A DNA stretch of 11,956 bases, taken from the NCBI GenBank assembly GCA_031273965.1, contig JAISQX010000162.1, positions 1-11,956 of the forward strand, in the 5' to 3' direction. This document shows positions 6,544 to 11,956 of this stretch, one piece after another (position 1 is the stretch's first letter; each line of letters opens with the position of its first letter). The translations under genes were made by a program, and so were the position numbers. The notes beneath the pieces were generated by a model. The model was not told where the DNA came from. It ran no database searches and was given only the letters and a program-made list of their open reading frames with translations. Source of the stretch: Clostridiales bacterium. GTDB taxonomy: Bacteria; Bacillota; Clostridia; Christensenellales; JAISNN01.

Positions 6544-8049
6544 TTATTCGCCCGCGTGTTTTATCCCGAGTATTTCAAGTTCCTTGACGTTGAGCCCTAT
6601 TCCTCTGAGCATAAGTCTGTTCCCGCGCAAGGCTTCTATGGAGTTAATCCCCATACCGCCCATCATTTCCTCTATTTCATGCTTCCACGCGGTGACAAGA
6701 TTTATAAGCCGCTCGCTTCCGATTTCGGGATTTAACCTCTTAACGAGATCGGGATTTTGGGTGGCTATTCCCCAATTACATTTACCCAAGTGACATGACC
6801 TGCACAGGTGACAGCCGAGAGCAATCAAAGCTCCCGTCGCTATATATACCGCGTCCGCGCCCAATGCAAGCGCCTTGACGATGTCCGCGCTGTTTCTTAT
6901 ACTTCCGCCGACCACGAGAGAGATTTCGTTTCTGATTCCCTCTTCTCGGAGCCGCGCGTCCACGCTTGCCAGCGCAAGCTCTATCGGTATTCCCACATTG
7001 TCTCTTATTCTCGTAGGCGCCGCGCCCGTACCGCCCCTAAAACCGTCTATAGCTATGATATCCGCTCCGCTTCTGGCTATCCCGCTGGCTATCGCCGCCA
7101 CATTATGAACCGCGGCTATCTTGACTATCACCGGTTTTGAATAATTTGTCGCTTCTTTCAGCGAAAAGACAAGTTGTCTCAAATCCTCTATGGAATAAAT
7201 ATCATGATGCGGCGCGGGGGATATGGCGTCCGTACCCTTAGGTATCATTCGGGTTTTGGATACGTCGTCGACAATTTTTTCTCCGGGAAGGTGTCCGCCT
7301 ATTCCCGGCTTAGCTCCCTGTCCCATTTTGATTTCTATCGCCGCGCCCGCGTCGAGATATTCCTTAAAAACCCCGAATCTGCCGGACGCTACCTGCACGA
7401 TAGTATTTCCGCCGTATTCGTAAAAATCTCTGTGCAACCCGCCCTCTCCGGTATTGTAATAGATTCCCAATTTCTTAGACGCAATCGCAAGCGATTTGTG
7501 CGCGTTGTAACTGATAGAGCCGTACGACATCGCGGAAAACATTATCGGAACATTTAAAAAAAGCGAATTTTTTATGGTGTTCAACAGCTTTCCGTCTTTA
7601 TCTCTTTTTATGTTTTGCGGCTTCTTCCCAAGTGAAACGCGGGTTTCCATAGGCTCCCTCAAAGGATCTATGGACGGATTGGTCACCTGTGACGCGTTTA
7701 TGAGTATTTTGTCCCAATAAACCGGGTACGACTCCGGCGTTCCCATTGAGGACAACAAAACGCCTCCGGATTCCGCTTGTTTGTAGACGCTTTTTATAGC
7801 CGCCTCGTTCCAATTTGCGTTTTTTCTGTAAGAGTTTTGATTTGGGACGATTTTTAAAGCTTTTGTCGGACAAAGCGAAACGCACCTCTGGCAATCGACG
7901 CAATATATATCGTCCGCCGTCATTCTTCCCAGCTCTTTACTATATCTATGTACATTATTTGCGCATTGTCTCTCGCAAACGCGGCAATTTATACATCTCT
8001 CGCGATTTCTGATTATCTCATACTGGCTGTCTTCGTAATTAATCGGCAT
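6544..8049 (-). CDS. gltB2: Glutamate synthase FMN-binding catalytic subunit with N-terminal ferredoxin domain (GltB2)
   Basis: A 501-residue protein. Residues 14-65 carry two [4Fe-4S] motifs (C19-C22-C25-C29 and C50-C53-C56-C60). The TIM-barrel synthase domain follows, with GEGGLHRDF (201-209), EIKMGQGAKPGIGGHLPG (239-256), DGFRGGTGAAP (335-345) and GGSIRNSADIVKAL (381-394). The [3Fe-4S] ligands fit the family spacing C413-x5-C419-x4-C424, with an extra Cys416. It joins ammonia delivered by the glutaminase to 2-oxoglutarate and reduces the imine using FMN. The start ATG shares a base with the gltB1 stop (TAATG) and has GAGGAG 8 bases upstream, so the two are translationally coupled. This is the archaeal-like split form also found in many anaerobic Clostridia; the usual central linker domain is absent. 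Confidence 0.95.
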   Translation of the reverse strand: MPINYEDSQYEIIRNRERCINCRVCERQCANNVHRYSKELGRMTADDIYCVDCQRCVSLCPTKALKIVPNQNSYRKNANWNEAAIKSVYKQAESGGVLLSSMGTPESYPVYWDKILINASQVTNPSIDPLREPMETRVSLGKKPQNIKRDKDGKLLNTIKNSLFLNVPIMFSAMSYGSISYNAHKSLAIASKKLGIYYNTGEGGLHRDFYEYGGNTIVQVASGRFGVFKEYLDAGAAIEIKMGQGAKPGIGGHLPGEKIVDDVSKTRMIPKGTDAISPAPHHDIYSIEDLRQLVFSLKEATNYSKPVIVKIAAVHNVAAIASGIARSGADIIAIDGFRGGTGAAPTRIRDNVGIPIELALASVDARLREEGIRNEISLVVGGSIRNSADIVKALALGADAVYIATGALIALGCHLCRSCHLGKCNWGIATQNPDLVKRLNPEIGSERLINLVTAWKHEIEEMMGGMGINSIEALRGNRLMLRGIGLNVKELEILGIKHAGE

Positions 8050-9143
8050 TATTTCTTCTCCTCTTCATCAAGAGTAACGATTACCGCTTCCCCGCCCACA
8101 GGCGCCCAAACCCGGTCAAGCGACATCTCAATCTCGCGTATAGCGCATTCCTCGCTGGCTATATAGACGGTTTTATCCTTTTCTCCGACGACCATAGACC
8201 GAAGCTTCAATCTGTCGTTCAGAGCCAGAAGTCCGCCGTTAAATCCGACTATTATCGAAAAAGGCCCCGTTATGAGAAGGCTGGGATACGTCGTTCTTAA
8301 ATATGTCAATCTCTCTCTGTCTTCCGCCTCCATAGCGTTTATCTTCTCCCAAAACGGCGCGGCGATAACCTCCGCCGTTTCGTTCAGCGTCAAACCTTTT
8401 CGCCTCACGAGATAATCCCATATATACGTTATGACTTCGGTATCCGTCTGAAGTGAGCATTTGTATCCAAACATCTCTATGAACCTTCTGTTTGCGTCGT
8501 AAGAGGAAATCTCTCCGTTGTGTACGACGGAAAAATCAAGTATGGCAAAGGGGTGCGCTCCGCCCCACCATCCCGGGGTATTCGTAGGGTATCTGCCGTG
8601 CGCAACCCAAGAATAACCGCTGTATTCGTCGAGCTTGTAAAATCTCGCAACGTCCTCCGGAAAGCCGACCGCCTTAAATACGCCCATGTTTTTTCCCGAA
8701 GAAAAAACATATACGCCTTTTAACCGCGTATTCATCGCAAACACGCATCTTAGAGTATATTCCGCTTCATCCAACTGGCTGTCGTTTAGCTTTGTAGGCA
8801 GAGGCGCGACGAAATAACGCCAGATAAGCGGTTCGTCGGTTATTTCGGGAATTTTTTTCGTCGGGATTTTTGACAGATTGATTATATCAAAATGCGCTTC
8901 CAAAAAGCTTTCGCTCTCTTGCTTAGCTTGAGCGTCGGTGTAAAAAACGTGAAAAGCATAAAAATCTTTATATTCGGGATAAATTCCATACCCCGCAAAG
9001 CCTCCGCCTAGCCCGTTAGACCTGTCATGCATAACGGCTATAGACTTCGCGATGGCGCCTCCGTCGGTTCTTCTTCCGTCTTTGTTGATTATTCCGGATA
9101 TTGCGCATCCGGACGGTATTCTTATTTGCCCTTCTTTCCTCAT
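8049..9143 (-). CDS. gltB1: Class II glutamine amidotransferase subunit of split glutamate synthase (GltB1)
   Basis: A 364-residue N-terminal-nucleophile glutaminase. The nucleophile should be Cys13 in IPSGCAISGI, so a 12-residue leader must be removed to free it; relatives of this stand-alone type also carry a short pre-Cys extension ending PSG. Other active-site features are HGRYPTNTPGWWG, the oxyanion-hole VHNGEISSY and the LQTDTEVITY loop. It hydrolyses glutamine to glutamate and channels ammonia to GltB2, whose gene overlaps it by one base. The ATG start is the only good choice because an in-frame TGA lies 24 bases upstream. Its nearest ribosome site, AAGGA, is rather far at 13 bases, possibly tempering translation. 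It is the first gene of the unit and lies behind a promoter and an attenuator-like leader. Confidence 0.93.
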   Translation of the reverse strand: MRKEGQIRIPSGCAISGIINKDGRRTDGGAIAKSIAVMHDRSNGLGGGFAGYGIYPEYKDFYAFHVFYTDAQAKQESESFLEAHFDIINLSKIPTKKIPEITDEPLIWRYFVAPLPTKLNDSQLDEAEYTLRCVFAMNTRLKGVYVFSSGKNMGVFKAVGFPEDVARFYKLDEYSGYSWVAHGRYPTNTPGWWGGAHPFAILDFSVVHNGEISSYDANRRFIEMFGYKCSLQTDTEVITYIWDYLVRRKGLTLNETAEVIAAPFWEKINAMEAEDRERLTYLRTTYPSLLITGPFSIIVGFNGGLLALNDRLKLRSMVVGEKDKTVYIASEECAIREIEMSLDRVWAPVGGEAVIVTLDEEEKK

Positions 9144-9192
9144 AATAGCTTCGTTGTCCTTATCATTTATACCGGCGGCTACCCTTTTGTTT

Positions 9193-9231
9193 AAAAAAAA
9201 ATACGCCCTCGCTCCGCCGCTGTATTTTTTT
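9193..9231 (-). other. A/T-arm inverted repeat in the gltB1 leader
   Basis: On the - strand AAAAAAATAC (9222-9231) can pair with GTATTTTTTT (9195-9204) around a 17-base GC-rich loop, and the T-run continues to 9193. It resembles a second, weak terminator. Part of the loop (CGGCGG) can instead pair with CCGCCG about 35 bases further on, closer to the gltB1 start. Whether either forms is unknown. Confidence 0.3.
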
Positions 9232-9257
9232 GTGTCAGTATATAAAAAATCGTAAAC

Positions 9258-9312
9258 AAAAAAAGGAGCTCCTGTCGCTCCTAATACGGTTACAGTGAAC
9301 TCCCTTGTTCGT
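9258..9312 (-). promoter_or_regulatory. Transcription attenuator in the gltB1 leader
   Basis: About 30 bases after the predicted transcription start the - strand forms a textbook intrinsic terminator: AGGAGC (9277-9282), a 7-base loop, GCTCCT (9264-9269), then six T residues. Upstream bases 9297-9306 (AAGGGAGUUC in RNA) can pair over 10 bp, including two G-U pairs, with 9262-9271, which contains the terminator's 3' arm. The two structures exclude each other, as in an attenuator. A short GUU/AAC stem with a hexaloop lies between. The NitR-like ANTAR protein is a plausible effector, but the loops do not clearly match the ANTAR AxxGxx consensus. Confidence 0.6.
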
Positions 9313-9319
9313 GGATAAA

Positions 9320-9348
9320 ATTATATCACATATTTTCTGTCTTGTAAA
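9320..9348 (-). promoter_or_regulatory. Sigma-A-type promoter for the glutamate synthase unit
   Basis: On the - strand there is a -35 TTTACA (9343-9348), a 17-base spacer and -10 TATAAT (9320-9325) with TG one base ahead (extended -10). The start is expected near 9312, giving a leader of about 170 bases that contains the attenuator. Its layout closely resembles the promoter of the GS-family gene, so both units may be transcribed by the housekeeping polymerase with control exerted later. Confidence 0.75.
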
Positions 9349-9360
9349 TTAATAAACGAT

Positions 9361-9415
9361 GAAAAAGCAATAAGCGTACAGCATAATATCTTATAAATCC
9401 ATAAGTCACGCTTAT
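9361..9415 (-). terminator. Nested stem-loop after the P-type ATPase gene, candidate terminator
   Basis: An outer perfect 8-bp inverted repeat (ATAAGCGT, 9408-9415, with ACGCTTAT, 9370-9377) encloses an inner 5-bp stem (CTTAT/ATAAG) with a hexaloop. On the - strand it is followed by TGCTTTTTC. It lies about 57 bases past the ATPase stop and ahead of the gltB1 promoter, where an operon boundary is expected. The AT-rich stems and the interrupted T-run keep confidence moderate. Confidence 0.42.
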
Positions 9416-9471
9416 AGCTAATAGTTTTCTTTGACGGATTACTACACAACGCTTACGCGTCAATACGCGCT

Positions 9472-11956
9472 TTAAACCCCGATGTTTTGCATTTTAAAGA
9501 CTCTATAAAGAATCTTTCTCGCCAGATTTGCAATCACGGCTAAAAAGGCCAAAAGCGTTATAAAAAGCAATTCAAAGAGCGTCAATCCTCCCGTACGGAA
9601 AATATGTCCTCCGTAATAAAGTATGAATATCTGCACGGCGGCGACGGCGCACATTATTATAATAAACGGTTTGTTTCCCGCTATGTGGTCGGCGATATTT
9701 ATCGACGACGTTCTCGCGCAAAAAGCGTTAAATATTCCCATAAACATAAACAACCCAAAAAACGCGGTATAAAACCTGACTCCCCTGTCATAATAGAATA
9801 ATTGCGCCACATATTCGCTCTTCAAAAACCACATGCATATAATAACCGATACCGCGCCTCCCAAAAGTATTTCAAGCCACATGTATTTGTTAATTATTTT
9901 TTCATCCCGTCTTTTTGGCGGTTCCTTCATGTATTTTTTTAAAGACGCTTCTCCGCCGAAAGCAAGTCCCGCAAGCGTGTCCATAACCATGTTTATCCAA
10001 AGTATTTGTATCACGGTTATTGGCGCCGTTATTCCGAATAGAGGCGCGAGCATCGACACTCCCATAGCGCAAAAATTCAACGTCAACTGAAAGACTATGA
10101 ATTTTCTTATGCTTTTAAAAATCGTCCTGCCGTAACGCACGGCTTTTGCTATCGACAATAAATTGTCGTCGAGAATAACTATGTCTCCCGCTTCCTTCGC
10201 CACCTCCGTGCCGCTCCCCATCGCAAAGCTTACGTCGGCTTTTTTTAGCGCCGGAGCGTCGTTTACTCCGTCGCCCGTCATTCCGGCCACAAGCCCCGCC
10301 GATTGAGCAATTTTTACCAGCCTGCTCTTATCCAGAGGACGGGCGCGGGCTATTATGCAAAGATTCGGGAGTAGCTTTTTTATCTGTTCGTCGCTCAAAT
10401 TATCCAATTCCTCGCCCGTTAGGACAACGGGATTTTTCACATCCAAAATACCCGTTTCCTTAGCTATCGCTTCCGCCGTGTTTTTTGCGTCGCCGGTTAT
10501 CATCACCATGCGTATCCCCGCGTCGCGTATTTGTTTCACACCGTCGCGCGCTTCTTCTCTTATATCGTCGCGTACGGATATTAATCCTATGAGCTTGAGA
10601 TTTTTAAATCCTCCGACTTTTAAGGTTTCGTCGGTTGCGCATACGGCTATGAGTCTGTATGCCTGCGCTTGAAGCTCGTTTATACGGGTTTCGATACGTC
10701 TGCGCTTGACAAAATCTTTTTCGTTTCCCTGCGCGTCTATATATTTTGCGCAATGCGGGAGTAAAATCTCCGGCGCTCCTTTGATAAGCGTCATTTTACG
10801 GTTATCGTCCTTTATTTCCGTCGCCATATATTTGACTTCGGAAGAAAAAGGTATGATATTCGTAAATTTTATAACCTTATCGCGAGCGCGGTGAGCCGAG
10901 GCGTATTCCAAAAGCGTGCGGTCTGTGGAATTTCCGCCTATTGCCCGTCCGTTCGACATGCTTGAGGAATTGTTATAATACAAGGAACAATATAGATATT
11001 CCGTCCAAAGCTTCCGTGAAAATAGTTCGTCTTGTCCCGCCCATTCCTTTCCGTCTCCGTCGATAACGCACGCCACTTTAAGCTTTCCGCACGTAAGCGT
11101 TCCGGTTTTGTCACAAAAAAGGATATTCATACTGCCCGCCGTTTCTATTCCGACAAGCTTTCGCACTATGACGTTGTCCTTCATCATTTTTTTCATATTG
11201 GACGTGAGGACTACGGTTATCATCATGGGCAATCCTTCGGGAACCGCCATAACTATTACCGTCACGGCAAGCGTCACCGCATACAAGAGCCTTGAAATAA
11301 CCGCGGCCGTATCGCCCCAAAAAGCTCTTATCAAAATAGGATCAAAGCTGTTCTGAACGACTATTACGTTAAAAAGATAAGCCATAGCGACAAGAATAGC
11401 TCCGATATATCCAAATCGGCTTATACTCTTTGCCAACTCGTTCAAACGCTCTTTCATAGGGCTTATGTTTGCGTCTTCCTGAAGCTCGCGCGCCACACTG
11501 CCGTAAAACGTATTGTCACCAACCGCGGTGACTATCATCGCGCCTTCTCCCGAACACACCACGGTTCCGGAAAACAACCGATTTTTGTTCATTATATCGC
11601 GGCTTACGGTATATTCTCCGACTCCCGCGTACGCAATCTTTATCGCCTCTTTGCTTTCGCCGTTCAAAGACGATTGATCAACCTCCAAGCGTCCCGACGC
11701 AAGATATCCGTCCGCGGGGATTCTGTCTCCCGACTGGAGATTAATACAATCGTTGACGACTATTTCGTTTACGCTCACCTCGGAAATCTTTCCGTCTCTT
11801 ATAACTTTGCAACTTACGCGCGAAGCTTCTTCTTGCAATCTTTTGAACGCCGCTTCGCTTCCCATTTCGCTCACGGTGGAAACTATCGTCGCTATAAGTA
11901 TCGCCGCGGCTATAATCGCCGTTTCGTACCATTCCGAGTTTTTAAATAAAAAAACT
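9472..11956 (-). CDS. Cation-transporting P-type ATPase, P2 (probably Ca2+, PMCA-like), 5' end outside window
   Basis: The frame stays open to the right edge, so the N-terminus and first helices are missing; 827 residues are visible. A GTG at 11872-11874 is internal, because the codons before it encode the end of transmembrane helix 2 (ETAIIAAAILIATIVST). Motifs in order: SSLNGES of the actuator domain (usual TGES with Thr changed to Asn, Glu kept), VPEGLPM in M4, phosphorylated Asp in CDKTGTLT (codon 11110-11112), KGAPE for ATP binding, MITGDA, and MTGDGVNDAPALKKAD in the hinge. Six C-terminal helices follow, including M5 with QLTLN and M6 with WINMVMDTLAGLA. The PEGLP, QLTLN and NMVMD combination points to plasma-membrane-type Ca2+ pumps (P2B) more than Na/K or heavy-metal pumps; the ion remains an inference. 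It exports the cation across the cell membrane. It is separated from the gltB unit by a candidate terminator and promoter, so co-regulation is unlikely. Confidence 0.93.
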   Translation of the reverse strand, partial: VFLFKNSEWYETAIIAAAILIATIVSTVSEMGSEAAFKRLQEEASRVSCKVIRDGKISEVSVNEIVVNDCINLQSGDRIPADGYLASGRLEVDQSSLNGESKEAIKIAYAGVGEYTVSRDIMNKNRLFSGTVVCSGEGAMIVTAVGDNTFYGSVARELQEDANISPMKERLNELAKSISRFGYIGAILVAMAYLFNVIVVQNSFDPILIRAFWGDTAAVISRLLYAVTLAVTVIVMAVPEGLPMMITVVLTSNMKKMMKDNVIVRKLVGIETAGSMNILFCDKTGTLTCGKLKVACVIDGDGKEWAGQDELFSRKLWTEYLYCSLYYNNSSSMSNGRAIGGNSTDRTLLEYASAHRARDKVIKFTNIIPFSSEVKYMATEIKDDNRKMTLIKGAPEILLPHCAKYIDAQGNEKDFVKRRRIETRINELQAQAYRLIAVCATDETLKVGGFKNLKLIGLISVRDDIREEARDGVKQIRDAGIRMVMITGDAKNTAEAIAKETGILDVKNPVVLTGEELDNLSDEQIKKLLPNLCIIARARPLDKSRLVKIAQSAGLVAGMTGDGVNDAPALKKADVSFAMGSGTEVAKEAGDIVILDDNLLSIAKAVRYGRTIFKSIRKFIVFQLTLNFCAMGVSMLAPLFGITAPITVIQILWINMVMDTLAGLAFGGEASLKKYMKEPPKRRDEKIINKYMWLEILLGGAVSVIICMWFLKSEYVAQLFYYDRGVRFYTAFFGLFMFMGIFNAFCARTSSINIADHIAGNKPFIIIMCAVAAVQIFILYYGGHIFRTGGLTLFELLFITLLAFLAVIANLARKILYRVFKMQNIGV

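Noticed and set aside
9258..9312. Classical ANTAR double-hexaloop target in the gltB1 leader
   Set aside because: The terminator loop is 7 bases (GACAGGA), and the other loop, CACUGU, lacks the A at position 1 and G at position 4. I therefore report an attenuator but not a proven ANTAR site.
1..11956. tRNA or rRNA genes, CRISPR arrays, insertion sequences, phage or defence genes
   Set aside because: I looked for cloverleaf arms, regularly spaced repeats, transposase motifs and terminal repeats and saw none; the window reads as ordinary chromosomal metabolism.

Overview
The window looks like chromosomal DNA from an anaerobic member of the Bacillota, most likely class Clostridia. The evidence is an Lsa/Vga-like ABC-F ATPase, strong GGAGG-type ribosome sites with several TTG starts, ferredoxin-rich redox enzymes, and a nitrogen-assimilation cluster (split glutamate synthase, clostridial-type glutamine synthetase, ANTAR regulator). 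I cannot name the species. Family assignments come from reading the translated proteins against remembered families; no database search was run.

Layout: The left edge (1-819, + strand) holds the C-terminal half of an ABC-F ATPase. Everything else is on the - strand. From right to left it reads as follows. A P2-type, probably Ca2+, ATPase is cut by the right edge (9472-11956) and followed by a candidate terminator (9361-9415). Next come a promoter (9320-9348) and a leader with an intrinsic terminator that can be replaced by an alternative pairing (9258-9312). Then follows a tight five-gene run: gltB1 glutaminase domain (8049-9143), gltB2 FMN synthase domain (6544-8049), a 16-cysteine ferredoxin-like subunit (6099-6521), an FAD/NAD(P) oxidoreductase (4879-6075) and the gltB3 beta-helix domain (4072-4794). 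A strong hairpin with U-tracts (3868-3898) separates this run from a second unit with its own extended -10 promoter (3749-3777): a glutamine-synthetase-family gene (2456-3697), a possible 38-codon ORF overlapping the next start (2204-2320), and an ANTAR antitermination regulator (1641-2207). A weak terminator (1554-1578) and a stand-alone CBM9-like protein (888-1502) end the block, convergent with the ABC-F gene.

How the genes work together: GltB1 should release ammonia from glutamine and GltB2 should combine it with 2-oxoglutarate. The FAD protein and the ferredoxin-like protein probably carry electrons from NAD(P)H to GltB2, in place of the usual GltD subunit. GltB3 supplies the structural beta-helix. 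The GS-family protein would normally close the GS-GOGAT cycle. The ANTAR protein resembles NitR, known beside glnA and the glutamate synthase genes in Clostridium saccharobutylicum, and is the natural candidate to act on the attenuator ahead of gltB1.

Most worth a second look: the GS-family protein has Lys where a metal-binding Glu is expected, Thr where the ammonium-site flap Glu is expected, an altered Asp-loop and a short C-terminus, so it may not be an ordinary glutamine synthetase. Also notable are the mutually exclusive pairings in the gltB1 leader and the small ORF coupled to the regulator.
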